Counted from the first letter of the stretch, positions 36,640 through 48,006 are shown. The stretch: DNA of 64,000 nucleotides from an uncultured Prevotella sp. (GCA_900319905.1 ONQB01000002.1:1-64000); one strand, 5' to 3'. Numbers and translations are program-made. The notes: generated by a model from the sequence alone, not told the origin.

Positions 36640-38886
36640 ATGAACAACGCATGGCGAGGCTTCCGCGGTACCATTTGGACAGAGGAAGTCAATCTTAGAG
36701 ATTTTATTCAGAATAACTACACGGCCTATGACGGCGATGAACAGTTTCTTACGGGTCCTACGGCTGCTACCGACACTCTTTGGGGTGAGTTGCAGAAGTT
36801 GCAGAAGGAGGAGCGAGCCAAAGGGGGTGTACTCGACATGGAGACGGAAGTAGTCTCTTCACTCACCGCTTATGGCCCCGGTTACATCAATGAGAAGACC
36901 AAGGACCTCGAGCGTGTCGTAGGTCTGCAGACTGATAAACCTCTCAAGCGTGCGTTCATGCCCTACGGTGGTATCAAGATGGCCGAGCAGGCCTGCACTA
37001 CTTATGGCTACCAGCCTTCAGAGAAACTCCATGAGATTTTCCATAAATACGTGAAGACCCACAACGATGGTGTGTTTGATGCTTACACCCCGGAGATGAA
37101 GCTTGTGCGCCACAACCACATCCTCACCGGTCTGCCCGATACTTACGGCCGCGGCCGCATCGTGGGCGACTACCGTCGTGTGGCCCTCTATGGCATCGAC
37201 CGCCTCATTGAGGAGAAGAAGAAAGACCTCGCCAACATGGGCGAGCGTGAGATGATCGACGAGGTGGTACGCCTGCGTGAGGAAGTTGCCATGCAGATCA
37301 AGGCGCTCAAGGGCCTGAAGGATATGGCCGCTATGTATGGCTTTGACATCTCCCAGCCTGCCACCAATGCACGCGAGGCCGTGCAGTGGCTCTACTTCGG
37401 TTATCTTGGCGCGGTGAAGACGCAGAATGGTGCCGCCATGTCGGTGGGCCGTGTCTCTACCTTCCTCGATATCTATATCACACGCGATCTCAACGAGGGT
37501 ACGCTGACCGAGCAGGATGCCCAGGAGCTTATCGACCACCTGGTGATGAAGTTCCGCATGGTGAAGTTCGCCCGCATTCCTTCCTACAACGAGCTCTTCT
37601 CCGGAGACCCTGTGTGGGCTACGCTCGAGGTGGCCGGCATCGGTCAGGACGGCCGTCACATGGTGACCAAGAACGACTACCGTTTCCTCCATACGTTGGA
37701 GAACATGGGACCGTCGCCCGAACCCAACCTGACGGTGCTCTACAGCAGCCGTCTGCCCAAGGCCTTCAAGCGCTATGCTGCTTACATCTCCGTGAAGACC
37801 AGCAGCATCCAGTATGAGAACGACGACGTGATGCGTCCTGTGTGGGGCGACGACTACAGCATCTGCTGCTGCGTGAGCGCAACACAGACCGGTAAGGAGA
37901 TGCAGTTCTTCGGAGCACGTGCCAACCTTGCCAAGTGCCTGACCTATGCCATCAGTGGTGGCGTGGACAGCAAGACACGTCAGCAGGTGGGCCCTGCCTA
38001 CCGTCCCATTGAGGGTGACGTGCTCACTTATGATGAGTTCATGCCCCGCTTCATGGATATGATGGAATGGCTGGCGGCTGTCTATGTCAAGACACTCAAC
38101 CTCATCCATTACATGCACGACAAGTACTTCTACGAGGCTGAGGAGATGGCACTCATCGACACTGATGTGCGCCGCACCTTCGCTACGGGTATTGCCGGCT
38201 TCTCCCACGTGGTCGACTCTATCTCTGCCATCAAATACGCCAAGGTCAACATCATCCGCGACGAGACCGGCTTCCCCCTGGAGTTCAAGACCGAGGGCGA
38301 CTTCCCACGCTACGGCAACGATGACGACCGCGCGGACAGCATCGCTGTGTGGCTGCTCAAGACCTTCATTGGCATGGTGAAGAAGCATCACACTTATCGC
38401 GACTCCGAGCCTACGACCTCTATTCTCACCATCACGTCCAACGTGGTGTATGGCAAGTACACCAGCAACATGCCCGATGGCCGTAAGGCTGGCGCTCCGC
38501 TGTCGCCGGGTGCCAACCCCTCTTATGGTGCTGAGAAGAACGGTCTGCTGGCATCGCTCAACTCACTCACGAAGTTGCCTTATCATTATGCACTCGATGG
38601 TATCTCCAACACCCAGACCATCAGCCCCAACGCGCTTGGACACGACGACAGCCAGCGTGCAGAGACACTGGTGAGCGTCATGGACGGTTACTTCGACAAG
38701 GGTGCCCATCATCTCAATGTCAACGTCTTCGGCGTGGATAAGCTCAAGGACGCCATGGAGCATCCTGAGAAACCTGAGTATGCCAACTTCACCATCCGCG
38801 TGAGTGGTTACGCTGTTAAGTTCATCGACCTGACCCGCGAGCAGCAGCTCGATGTCATTGCCCGTCAAGCCCATGAGCGACTCTAA
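36640..38886 (+). CDS. pflB: Formate C-acetyltransferase (pyruvate formate-lyase)
   Basis: Glycyl-radical enzyme that turns pyruvate and CoA into acetyl-CoA and formate in anaerobic metabolism. The 748-residue protein has the catalytic cysteine pair in [20 protein letters not shown] (Cys409-411, one more Cys than the usual pair) and the glycyl-radical loop [10 protein letters not shown] with Gly723 near the C-terminus, followed by the normal [16 protein letters not shown] end. The N-terminal [20 protein letters not shown] is also typical. The activase gene overlaps its last codons, so the two are coupled. Transcription likely begins near 36567. Confidence 0.97.
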   Translation: MNNAWRGFRGTIWTEEVNLRDFIQNNYTAYDGDEQFLTGPTAATDTLWGELQKLQKEERAKGGVLDMETEVVSSLTAYGPGYINEKTKDLERVVGLQTDKPLKRAFMPYGGIKMAEQACTTYGYQPSEKLHEIFHKYVKTHNDGVFDAYTPEMKLVRHNHILTGLPDTYGRGRIVGDYRRVALYGIDRLIEEKKKDLANMGEREMIDEVVRLREEVAMQIKALKGLKDMAAMYGFDISQPATNAREAVQWLYFGYLGAVKTQNGAAMSVGRVSTFLDIYITRDLNEGTLTEQDAQELIDHLVMKFRMVKFARIPSYNELFSGDPVWATLEVAGIGQDGRHMVTKNDYRFLHTLENMGPSPEPNLTVLYSSRLPKAFKRYAAYISVKTSSIQYENDDVMRPVWGDDYSICCCVSATQTGKEMQFFGARANLAKCLTYAISGGVDSKTRQQVGPAYRPIEGDVLTYDEFMPRFMDMMEWLAAVYVKTLNLIHYMHDKYFYEAEEMALIDTDVRRTFATGIAGFSHVVDSISAIKYAKVNIIRDETGFPLEFKTEGDFPRYGNDDDRADSIAVWLLKTFIGMVKKHHTYRDSEPTTSILTITSNVVYGKYTSNMPDGRKAGAPLSPGANPSYGAEKNGLLASLNSLTKLPYHYALDGISNTQTISPNALGHDDSQRAETLVSVMDGYFDKGAHHLNVNVFGVDKLKDAMEHPEKPEYANFTIRVSGYAVKFIDLTREQQLDVIARQAHERL

Positions 38887-39655
38887 GCATTACGGCCTCA
38901 CCTCCCAATCCGGAGGCGAGGCTTCTTTATTTGTCCATTCCACCGAGTCGTTTGGTTCGGTCGACGGTCCCGGTGTACGGTTTATCATCTTCCTCAAAGG
39001 CTGCCACATGCGTTGCCGCTATTGTCATAACCCCGATACGTGGCGTATGGCCGGTGAGACCGACACTGCCACATCCGTCACCGAGTTGCTCGACCAGGCC
39101 GAGCGCTACCGTGCTTATTGGGGTGCCGAGGGCGGCATCACGGTGAGTGGTGGTGAGGCTCTGCTGCAGATCGACGGGCTCATAGCTCTCTTTGAGGAAG
39201 CCCGCCGGCGTGGCATTAACACCTGTCTTGACACTGCGGCGCAGCCGTTCACACGCCGGGAACCGTTCTATAGTAAGTTCCTGCGCCTGATGAAAAGCAC
39301 CGATACAGTACTGTTAGACTTGAAGCATATCGACTCCGAGGCTCACCGCCAGCTCACCGGCCACGGCAATGAGAATATCCTCGACTGTGCCCGATGCCTC
39401 TCTGAGCTTGGCGTGCCGGTATGGATACGTCATGTGTTGGTGCCGGGTCTTACCGATGATGAGGAACAACTCAGGCGGTTGCGGGCATTCATCGACACGC
39501 TCACCAATGTGCAGCGAGTGGAAGTGTTGCCTTATCACACGCTGGGTGTGTTCAAATGGAAAGAGTTGGGTTTGCGCTATACACTTGACGATGTGCCCGT
39601 ACCAACGGCAGAACAGGTGGCGCGCGCTGAACAGATTCTGCAAGCAAAAGCCTGA
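38873..39655 (+). CDS. pflA: Pyruvate formate-lyase activating enzyme (radical SAM)
   Basis: Makes the glycyl radical on PflB using S-adenosylmethionine and a 4Fe-4S cluster. The cluster motif is [14 protein letters not shown] (CxxxCxxC), after [27 protein letters not shown] is the SAM-contact motif. Two ATG starts overlap pflB, at 38852 and 38873; the second ([15 protein letters not shown]) gives 260 residues and is preferred because the first adds seven residues absent from the usual start region. The overlap of 14 bases with pflB points to translational coupling. Confidence 0.95.
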   Translation: MSDSKHYGLTSQSGGEASLFVHSTESFGSVDGPGVRFIIFLKGCHMRCRYCHNPDTWRMAGETDTATSVTELLDQAERYRAYWGAEGGITVSGGEALLQIDGLIALFEEARRRGINTCLDTAAQPFTRREPFYSKFLRLMKSTDTVLLDLKHIDSEAHRQLTGHGNENILDCARCLSELGVPVWIRHVLVPGLTDDEEQLRRLRAFIDTLTNVQRVEVLPYHTLGVFKWKELGLRYTLDDVPVPTAEQVARAEQILQAKA

Positions 39656-39693
39656 GAACGGAGGGCGTAGGGCGGCTGAAGGAATGTTGAAAA

Positions 39694-39972
39694 ATGGAAC
39701 AAGAACATATAACAATAAACAAAGAAATGATAACCAAAGACAGCATTGAAGCGGCCTACGCCTTCTTCCATCAGAAATGGCGCGTTTACGAATACTCCCA
39801 CAGCGAGCGACAAAGAGACGACATCGAATATGCCATAGCAGACTATGTCGGCAATATGAGTCCTGAACTGTATGCCCGGTTGGCGGATGGTCGGACAGAC
39901 TTTCTGTACGACCACGACAACTTTGCCTCCGACATTTCGACGGCTATCGATAAGCTGGATAACATGCTGTAG
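39694..39972 (+). CDS. Small acidic hypothetical protein
   Basis: The 92-residue product has no signal peptide, membrane segment or motif I can name. It is rich in Asp, Glu and Tyr and predicted mostly helical (IEAAYAFFHQKWRVYEYSHS, ERQRDDIEYAIADYVGNMS, DISTAIDKLDNML). A start at the in-frame ATG at 39727 (81 residues) is as likely, since the first 11 residues look unstructured. It begins 38 bases behind pflA on the same strand and could share its transcript. I cannot assign a function. Confidence 0.6.
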   Translation: MEQEHITINKEMITKDSIEAAYAFFHQKWRVYEYSHSERQRDDIEYAIADYVGNMSPELYARLADGRTDFLYDHDNFASDISTAIDKLDNML

Positions 39973-40027
39973 TACAGATGTTAATCAGATGCCTTAAGCG
40001 TGAATGCAAATAGGGGAGGGGAAGGTC

Positions 40028-40202
40028 TAAAAATAAGGAAAGGGTAATTCGCCTCACAGCGCCTTACCCTTATAATGTTCCTGAATAGTCTTAATACCTA
40101 ACTTAGCGAAGACCTATGTCTATCAGCTAAACAATCTTAAACCTAACATGTACGAAACTAAAACCTAAACTAAATTGGTGTGACGCTTCACTACCATATT
40201 GC
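40028..40202 (-). ncRNA. Candidate small RNA, about 175 nt
   Basis: A consensus-like promoter (40208-40239, minus strand) points into a 230-base stretch with no reading frame of note and ends at a hairpin with a T-rich follow-up (40071-40040). Inside, the transcript could form a nested stem: AAGAT with GTCTT around GTTTA-GCTGA-TAGAC. Size and solitary position are those of regulatory RNAs such as 6S, but I cannot show the 6S closing stem, so identity stays open. It covers most of the 39973-40405 gap; the remainder is the divergent promoter region. Confidence 0.45.
40040..40071 (-). terminator. Terminator hairpin of the candidate small RNA
   Basis: On the minus strand AAGGGTAA and TTACCCTT form a perfect 8-bp stem with an inner CGC/GCG pairing, followed by TCCTTATTTTTAG. 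The T-run begins a few bases late, so efficiency is uncertain. Confidence 0.5.
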
Positions 40203-40207
40203 GGGTA

Positions 40208-40239
40208 CAAAATTAGATATTTCTTTGAGGTGCGCCAAA
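40208..40239 (-). promoter_or_regulatory. Minus-strand promoter of the candidate small RNA (TTTG-N20-TAATTTTG)
   Basis: TTTG (40239-40236) and TAATTTTG (40215-40208) on the minus strand are 20 bases apart, nearly a full match to the Bacteroidota consensus. No protein gene lies downstream of it on this strand before the terminator. Confidence 0.65.
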
Positions 40240-40350
40240 ATAAACACTAACTTTTTAACCACAATTAGTGTAAAGGGCGCGCAATCAAACATTTGTTAAC
40301 CAAAATTGTAAAGAACTAAAAATATTTCGTTGATAATCAGCGTTTTTTAT

Positions 40351-40358
40351 TACCTTTG
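40351..40358 (+). promoter_or_regulatory. -7 box (TACCTTTG) of the MaoC-like gene
   Basis: TACCTTTG lies 47 bases before the ATG. GTTG at 40329-40332 is a weak -33 partner 18 bases upstream. It is back-to-back with the small-RNA promoter. Confidence 0.5.
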
Positions 40359-40405
40359 CAGTCGAATAAGGTCGAAACAGTAATTATCTATTCATATAAT
40401 AGCAA

Positions 40406-40870
40406 ATGGAAAAAACAATTATCAACTCTTATGAAGAGTTTGCATCTTATTTGGGCAAGCCGTTAGGTGTCTCTGAGTGGCTGCCGGTTGACCAGGACCG
40501 TATCAATGCCTTTGCCGATGCCACGCTTGACCATCAATGGATTCACGTTGATGTAGAGCGTGCCAAGAAAGAGAGCCCTTATAAGAGCACCATCGCGCAT
40601 GGCTACCTCACACTTTCGCTCCTTCCTCACTTGTGGGATGAGATAGTAGAGGTGAACAACTTGAAGATGATGGTCAACTATGGCATGGACAAGATGCGCT
40701 TCGGTATCCCTGTGGTCACTGGAAGCCGCATCCGGCTCAACGCCTCGCTGGCCAACATCGAGAACCTGCGTGGCATCTGCAAAGCCTATATCGACTTTGT
40801 GATCGAGATTGAAGGACAGCGCAAACCTGCCTTGAAAGGTGAGGCGCAGTTCCTTTACTACTTCAAGTAG
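40406..40870 (+). CDS. MaoC-family (R)-specific enoyl-CoA hydratase-like protein
   Basis: The 154-residue hot-dog-fold protein has the hydratase-2 motif of the family: FADATLDHQWIHVDVERAKK with the catalytic Asp and His spaced as usual, and STIAHGYLTLSLLPHLW. Such enzymes add water to trans-2-enoyl-CoA or related acyl thioesters. The substrate here is unknown, and no fatty-acid or polyester gene lies next to it. The start is clear from the leader with a -7 box. It stands alone between a divergent small-RNA candidate and a peptidase gene 215 bases downstream, a gap in which I see nothing. Confidence 0.9.
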   Translation: MEKTIINSYEEFASYLGKPLGVSEWLPVDQDRINAFADATLDHQWIHVDVERAKKESPYKSTIAHGYLTLSLLPHLWDEIVEVNNLKMMVNYGMDKMRFGIPVVTGSRIRLNASLANIENLRGICKAYIDFVIEIEGQRKPALKGEAQFLYYFK

Positions 40871-41085
40871 GTCCCTCTTTGTAAGACATTTTATCCTATG
40901 ATGGCCGGCTCGGGCATATCCTTCCATGACAGGCACAGTGCTATGAGACGCTTCCTGAGCGTAGCAATCCTTCGCTAATTGTGCTGTTGCCGGATGGGTA
41001 TTCCTGAGCCGTTTGTATGCAACAACTCTTACCCTGCGCATTTGTCATATTTCTTTCTTGCACAAGGTGACTAATTACTTTCAGT

Positions 41086-43251
41086 ATGAAATCTAAAATC
41101 ATTTGTTGTTTATTAGGGGCCTTTCTCCCGCTGTCGGCCATGGCCCAAGGCACGAAAGCCGACTATGAACGGGCTTATGGTCTTTATGACAAGTTTCAAC
41201 AAAAGAATGTGAGCAACTGGGCTCATGAGGTCAGTTGGAAAAACGATACCACTCTCTTCTCCTATTATATCGACACTCCCAAGGGACCGGTCTATAAGGT
41301 AGTAGATGCTGACAAGCTCACTACGTCCACTTTTACTGACCGTGCCTCGATGGACAAGGCAATGGGTCGTACCGACGACCGCCATGCTAATCGTCAGGGC
41401 TCTCCTTTCCGTCGTCATGAACGTCACTGGATGGAGACCGACGATGAGCAGGACCAGCGTGTAGTTACCTCTCCCGACGGCAAGATGGATGCTTGGGTGG
41501 AAGGCTATAATGTAGTAGTGCATCAGGTGGGCCGTCCTTACAGTGAGAAGCATGTCCTCACGCAGGATGGCACTATTGGGCGTTACTACAGCAGCGATCT
41601 GCTCTGGAGTCCAGACTCTAAGAAACTCTTCACTTGTCTGCGCAACAAGGTGGAGCGTCGTTATGTCTACTACGTCGAGTCCTCGCCCAAAGACCAGCTT
41701 CAACCCATCTTGCATAAGCAGGAATATGCCAAGCCCGGCGACGAACTGCCGCAGCACCTGCCCGTCATCATCGACGTGGAGACGGGCCGCAAGGTGGTGG
41801 CTGACGCTGGTGCGGTGGCCAATCAGTACTCACTCGATTGGTTTCAGTGGTCGCCCGACTCACGTGAGGTCACCATGGAGTACAACCGTCGTGGCCATCA
41901 GCTCTATGAGATGCTTGCTATGAGTGCTGCTACTGGCGGCCTGCGTACCATCGTGCGGGAACAGTCCAATACGTTCGTCAATTATTCACGGTTGTGGCGG
42001 CAGTTCATCGACGTGCCCGGCGGCAAGGACGGTGGCAAGAAGCGCATGTTGCTGTGGACCTCCGAGCGCGACAACTGGAACCACCTCTATCTCTACGACG
42101 TGGCTTCGGGTAAGCTGGTGCGTCAGGTGACGCGTGGCGAGTGGCCCGTGCGCAGTGTCCAGTATGTGGATGAGGCCAAGGGCGTAGTCTATTTCTCTGC
42201 GTCGGGCATGAACAAAGACGAGGACCCCTATCTCGTGCATTACTATAAGATTGGCCTCGACGGTAAGAACCTTACTTGTCTGACTCCGGAGAACGCCAAT
42301 CACAGAGCGGTGTATTCGTCAGACTACCGTTACCTTGTTGACACCTACTCGCGAGTCGACCTTCCGCCTGTCACTGTGTTGCGCAGTGGTGAGGACGGTA
42401 GGTTGCTCAAGACTTTGGAGACGGCCGACATCTCCAGGCTGACCGCCAACGGATGGGTGGCACCGGAGGTGTTCAAAGCCAAGGGACGTGATGGCAAGAC
42501 CGATATGTGGGGTATCATTCAGCGGCCCACCAATTTCGATCCTTCCCGTAAGTATCCCGTTATCGAGTATATCTACGCAGGGCCCGGCGATGCCTATACG
42601 CCGAAGAGCTTCTCTTCTTACAACTGGCAGGCCACTTCGCTGGCCGAGTTGGGTTTCATTGTCGTACAGCTCGATGCCATGGGTACCAGCTATCGTGGCA
42701 AGAAGTTTGAGGATGTGTGCTATAAGAACCTTCAGGATGCCGGATTCCCTGACCGTGAGCTGTGGATAAAGGCGGCTGCCCAAAAGTACTCATACATAGA
42801 TGCTGACAATGTGGGCATCTTTGGCGCCTCGGCCGGAGGCCAGGAGTCGACGACGGCCGTGCTGTTGCATGGTGACTTCTACAAAGCTGCTTACAGCTCC
42901 TGTGGCTGTCATGACAACCGCATGGATAAGATCTGGTGGAACGAGCAGTGGATGGGCTATCCGGTTGACTCGAGTTATGTACGTGCCAGCAATGTGTACA
43001 ATGCACCCAAACTGAAGCGCCCGCTTATGCTGGTGGTGGGAGAGTTGGACGACAACGTCGACCCCTCGTCTACGTATCAGGTCGTTGACGCACTCATCAA
43101 GGCCAACAAAAACTTCGAACTCGTCGTACTGCCGGGAGTGCACCACACCATGGGCGAGAGCTATGGTCAGCACAAGCGTTACGACTTCTTCGTCAAGAAT
43201 CTGCTGCATGTAGACCCGCCCAAATGGGATGAGCTCAACATAGATAAATAA
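41086..43251 (+). CDS. Prolyl dipeptidyl peptidase IV-like serine peptidase (family S9)
   Basis: Exported peptidase expected to release X-Pro dipeptides from peptides. A signal peptide (MKSKIICCLLGAFLPLSAMA, QG) precedes the N-terminal beta-propeller (about residues 40-470). The alpha/beta-hydrolase domain has the nucleophile Ser582 in GASAGG, an acidic pair Asp655/Asp656 in GELDDNVDP and His686/His687 in PGVHHTMGES. The propeller contains WSPDSKKLF and WSPDSREVTMEY typical of the family. At 721 residues it has the normal length. A strong hairpin terminator follows 10 bases past the stop. It fits the proteolytic lifestyle of Prevotella-like bacteria. Confidence 0.93.
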   Translation: MKSKIICCLLGAFLPLSAMAQGTKADYERAYGLYDKFQQKNVSNWAHEVSWKNDTTLFSYYIDTPKGPVYKVVDADKLTTSTFTDRASMDKAMGRTDDRHANRQGSPFRRHERHWMETDDEQDQRVVTSPDGKMDAWVEGYNVVVHQVGRPYSEKHVLTQDGTIGRYYSSDLLWSPDSKKLFTCLRNKVERRYVYYVESSPKDQLQPILHKQEYAKPGDELPQHLPVIIDVETGRKVVADAGAVANQYSLDWFQWSPDSREVTMEYNRRGHQLYEMLAMSAATGGLRTIVREQSNTFVNYSRLWRQFIDVPGGKDGGKKRMLLWTSERDNWNHLYLYDVASGKLVRQVTRGEWPVRSVQYVDEAKGVVYFSASGMNKDEDPYLVHYYKIGLDGKNLTCLTPENANHRAVYSSDYRYLVDTYSRVDLPPVTVLRSGEDGRLLKTLETADISRLTANGWVAPEVFKAKGRDGKTDMWGIIQRPTNFDPSRKYPVIEYIYAGPGDAYTPKSFSSYNWQATSLAELGFIVVQLDAMGTSYRGKKFEDVCYKNLQDAGFPDRELWIKAAAQKYSYIDADNVGIFGASAGGQESTTAVLLHGDFYKAAYSSCGCHDNRMDKIWWNEQWMGYPVDSSYVRASNVYNAPKLKRPLMLVVGELDDNVDPSSTYQVVDALIKANKNFELVVLPGVHHTMGESYGQHKRYDFFVKNLLHVDPPKWDELNIDK

Positions 43252-43260
43252 CAAGATTGT

Positions 43261-43298
43261 CAGCGCCCTGCCACCGTATTGATTGTGGCAGGGCGCTG
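43261..43298 (+). terminator. Hairpin terminator behind the S9 peptidase gene
   Basis: CAGCGCCCTGCCAC (43261-43274) and GTGGCAGGGCGCTG (43285-43298) form a perfect 14-bp stem with a 10-base loop, followed by TGTATTTTAG. Strong stem, moderate T-run. Confidence 0.8.
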
Positions 43299-43334
43299 TG
43301 TATTTTAGGTTTCGGTGAAACGGTAGTGGCCTCT

Positions 43335-43442
43335 CGCCGAAAAGCCGCCGGAGTATCGCCGAAAAGCCGCCGGAGTATCGCCGAAAAGCCGTCGGAGTTT
43401 CGCCGAAAAGCCGTCGGAGTATCGCCGAGAGGCCGTTGTGAG
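43335..43442 (-). repeat. 22-bp tandem repeat array, 4.8 copies, inverted relative to the 7.5-kb array
   Basis: Units start at 43335, 43357, 43379 and 43401, with a degenerate fifth from 43423. Each reads CGCCGAAAAGCCG, then C or T, then CGGAGTAT (plus strand). The reverse complement, shifted by five bases, matches the array at 7544 except at a few positions. The first two units carry C, the next two carry T. Long open frames on both strands across this array arise from the repeat and are not believed to be genes. Confidence 0.9.
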
Positions 43443-43598
43443 TTTTGCAAGGTGCCAAATATGGAACGGCAGCTGCTCAACACGTCATTCACAACGTGAT
43501 GATGCAATCCTGTTAGCACCATGTTCCTTTTAGTCTTCTTTATGTTTGTAGAGCTTGTTTTTCTTCTCGGATTATAGCAAATCGTTTGTTTTATTTCG

Positions 43599-43606
43599 TA
43601 ACTTTG
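43599..43606 (+). promoter_or_regulatory. -7 box (TAACTTTG) of the ABC-F gene
   Basis: TAACTTTG lies 20 bases before the ATG and matches the -7 consensus. TTTG at 43585-43588 is too close to be the -33 box. Confidence 0.55.
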
Positions 43607-43626
43607 CAGTCAAATAACAAACAAAC

Positions 43627-45585
<1,959 letters not shown>

Positions 45586-45620
45586 CCTATGCCCCTATCT
45601 TGCCTATGGCTTCCTATCTT

Positions 45621-45674
45621 GCCTACTAGGCCTACCTGGCCTACCCTGCCTATCCCGCCTACCCCGCCTATTAT
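45621..45674 (+). repeat. 9-bp tandem repeat, 6 copies, before the M13 peptidase gene
   Basis: Consecutive 9-mers GCCTACTAG, GCCTACCTG, GCCTACCCT, GCCTATCCC, GCCTACCCC, GCCTATTAT share GCCTAY. Looser CCTAT copies precede them from about 45588. The block is pyrimidine-rich on the plus strand and fills most of the 105-base gap between the ABC-F and peptidase genes. Confidence 0.8.
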
Positions 45675-45690
45675 TTAAAATAACAATAAG

Positions 45691-47730
45691 ATGAAAATGA
45701 AACATTTTGTGCCAATGATGCTCATGCTCGCTTTCTCTTCCACACAAGGAGTCAGCGCACAGGGCAAGAGTGGCCTTGATCTCAGCAACCTCAACAAGTC
45801 AGTCCGTCCGGCTGACGATTTCTATGAGTTTGCCACAGGTGGATGGCAGAAGAGCCATCCGCTGCCTGCCGCCTACAGCCGTTATGGCAGTTTCGACCAG
45901 TTGCAGGAAAACGTTAACAAACAGGTGAACGACATCCTCAACACCTTGACAAAGAAAAAGTTTGAGGCAGGTACCACAGACCGTAAACTCAGCGACTTCT
46001 ACAAGCTGGCCATGGACCAGGACCGTCGCAACAAGGAAGGACTCGCACCCGTGAAGCCTTACTTAGAGGAGATGGAGGCTGCTAAGAGCGTTGACGACCT
46101 GCATGCCGTGCAGTTGAAATATGCTGCCATCGGCTATGGTGTTCCGTATTCCTACTACTTCGGTGCTGATGACAAGAATGTCACCCGCAACATCCTGTCA
46201 TTGGGACAGGGTGGACTGACACTGGGTCAAAAGGACTGGTATCTCAACAGCGACTCCGCAACAGTGGCTATCCGCAACGCTTATCGCAAGTACCTCGTGA
46301 CGATGTTCAAGCTCTATGGCTTTAACGACGCACAGGCACAGCAGAAAGCTGCCAAGGTGTTCCGCTTTGAGACCGAGTTGGCACTGGCTTCCAAGAGCAA
46401 TACCGAGCTGCGCGACCCGCAGGCCAACTACAATAAGATGACGCTCAAGGAGTTTGAGAGCAGCTATCCCAACATTCCTTTGGCCAAGATGAGTCAGGCC
46501 ATGGGTGTGAAGCTCGACTACATCCAGGAGATGAACGTCGGCCAGCCAGCTTTCTTCGCTGCCTACAACAGTTTGCTGCCCCTGCAGGACGCCGATGAGC
46601 TGCGTGCCGTCATGGAGTGGGATCTGATCAATTCCTCGTCTTCTTATCTCACCGATGAGATTCGTCAGGCACGTTTCAACTTCTTCGGTAAGACCATGTC
46701 TGGCCGCAAGGAGGAGTATCCTCTGTGGAAGCGTGCTACCAATGAAGTGGAGAGCGCTATGGGTGAGGCCCTCGGTAAGATGTACTGCGAGCGTTACTTC
46801 CCAGCTTCCAGCAAGAAGATGATGGAGCAACTGGTGCACAATCTGCAGGTGAGCCTCGGCCAGCGCATCGACGCACAGACATGGATGAGCGACTCTACAA
46901 AGCACAACGCCCATGTGAAGCTTGACAAGTTCTATGTCAAGATTGGCTATCCCAATAAGTGGACCGACTACAGCAAGCTTACCATCGACCCCTCAAAGAG
47001 CTACTTCGACAATGTCATGGCCACCCGCTTGTTTGCCGTCAACAAGATGATCGCCGACAAAGCAGGCAAGCCCGTCGACCGTGACGAGTGGTTCATGACT
47101 CCGCAGACTGTCAATGCTTATTACAACCCGACGACCAACGAGATATGCTTCCCCGCCGGCATTCTGCAGCGTCCTTTCTTCGATCCGAAGGCCGACGCCG
47201 CCTTCAACTATGGTGCCATCGGTGTGGTGATTGGTCACGAGATGACCCACGGCTTCGACGACCAGGGCCGTCAGTACGATGCCGACGGCAACCTGCATGA
47301 CTGGTGGACGGCTGCTGATGCCAAAGGCTTTGAGCAACGTGCCAAGCTCTACAGTGACTTCTTCGATGCCATCGAGGTGTTGCCCGGTCTTCACGCCAAT
47401 GGTAAGTTCACATTGGGTGAGAACCTCGCCGACCACGGAGGCCTGCAGGTAGCCTTCAACGCTTTCAAGAACGCTACGGCTGCCAAACCGCTCAAGACGG
47501 TCGACGGTTTTACGCCTGAACAGCGCTTCTTCATCGCCTATGCCGGTGTGTGGGGACAAAACATCACTGAACAGGAAATACGCAACCGTGTGAAGCGCGA
47601 CCCTCATGCTTTGGGTGAGTGGCGTGTCAACGGGGCCCTGCCTCATATCGATGCCTGGTACAAGGCTTTCAATGTGAAGCCCGGTGACAAGATGTATATA
47701 CCTGAGCAGCAGCGCCTGCAATTGTGGTAA
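45691..47730 (+). CDS. M13-family (neprilysin/PepO-like) zinc metallopeptidase
   Basis: Exported endopeptidase of the neprilysin clan acting on peptides. A signal peptide (about the first 25 residues, ending VSAQG) precedes the mature protein, which starts GLDLSNLNKSVRPADDFYEF and ATGGWQKSHPLP as usual. The active site is GVVIGHEMTHGFDDQGRQYD (HExxH zinc site) with GENLADHGGLQ supplying the third ligand Glu. The substrate-binding NAYYNPTTNEICFPAGILQ is present. The 679 residues equal the normal size. A start two codons downstream (45697) is possible. It is followed by a palindromic repeat element. Confidence 0.95.
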   Translation: MKMKHFVPMMLMLAFSSTQGVSAQGKSGLDLSNLNKSVRPADDFYEFATGGWQKSHPLPAAYSRYGSFDQLQENVNKQVNDILNTLTKKKFEAGTTDRKLSDFYKLAMDQDRRNKEGLAPVKPYLEEMEAAKSVDDLHAVQLKYAAIGYGVPYSYYFGADDKNVTRNILSLGQGGLTLGQKDWYLNSDSATVAIRNAYRKYLVTMFKLYGFNDAQAQQKAAKVFRFETELALASKSNTELRDPQANYNKMTLKEFESSYPNIPLAKMSQAMGVKLDYIQEMNVGQPAFFAAYNSLLPLQDADELRAVMEWDLINSSSSYLTDEIRQARFNFFGKTMSGRKEEYPLWKRATNEVESAMGEALGKMYCERYFPASSKKMMEQLVHNLQVSLGQRIDAQTWMSDSTKHNAHVKLDKFYVKIGYPNKWTDYSKLTIDPSKSYFDNVMATRLFAVNKMIADKAGKPVDRDEWFMTPQTVNAYYNPTTNEICFPAGILQRPFFDPKADAAFNYGAIGVVIGHEMTHGFDDQGRQYDADGNLHDWWTAADAKGFEQRAKLYSDFFDAIEVLPGLHANGKFTLGENLADHGGLQVAFNAFKNATAAKPLKTVDGFTPEQRFFIAYAGVWGQNITEQEIRNRVKRDPHALGEWRVNGALPHIDAWYKAFNVKPGDKMYIPEQQRLQLW

Positions 47731-47773
47731 GGCCTGCGGCAGGACATCTGTCATTTGGAAATCCGGAAGAAAA

Positions 47774-47963
47774 CAGAAGTCCGGAAGTCCAGAAGTTCGG
47801 AAGTCCAGTCATTACGTATGCTGATAGCAGTAACACCCAAGAGATAATGCAGAAGTCCGGAAGTCCAGAAGTTCGGAAGTCCAGTCATTACGTATGCTGA
47901 TAGCAGTAACACCCAAGAGACAATTGACTGGACTTCTGGACTTCAGAACTTCTGAACTTCTGG
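47774..47963 (+). repeat. RGAAGTYC element, variant with a duplicated arm and different core
   Basis: A 71-bp segment (47774-47844) starting CAGAAGTCCGGAAGTCCAG is repeated without visible change at 47850-47920 with 5 bases between. After the second copy come right-arm units (GGACTTCT and similar) to 47963. The 45-bp core (47884-47928) starts GTCATTAC and ends TTGAC like the 47-bp core of copies A, D and E, but its middle differs. It lies between the M13 peptidase and metA. Confidence 0.8.
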
Positions 47964-48006
47964 ATAGCTTCTGATGCCGTAATTTATTGAGAAAGGAAAC
48001 GAGAAT

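Noticed and set aside
37018..38391. 457-codon minus-strand frame opposite pflB
   Set aside because: A shadow of the highly biased pflB coding sequence; pflB itself has all family motifs.
40028..40202. Firm assignment of the RNA candidate as 6S RNA
   Set aside because: Length and context fit, but the paired 5' and 3' ends and the open central bubble could not be shown by eye.
42790..43458. Minus-strand open frame of 222 codons running over the 22-bp repeat array
   Set aside because: Most of it lies antisense to the S9 peptidase gene and the rest is translated tandem repeat; the 22-bp unit has no stop codon in several frames, so the frame is an artefact.
43257..43499. Plus-strand 80-codon frame over the same repeat array
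   Set aside because: It runs through a hairpin terminator and the repeat, with no promoter and no known domain.
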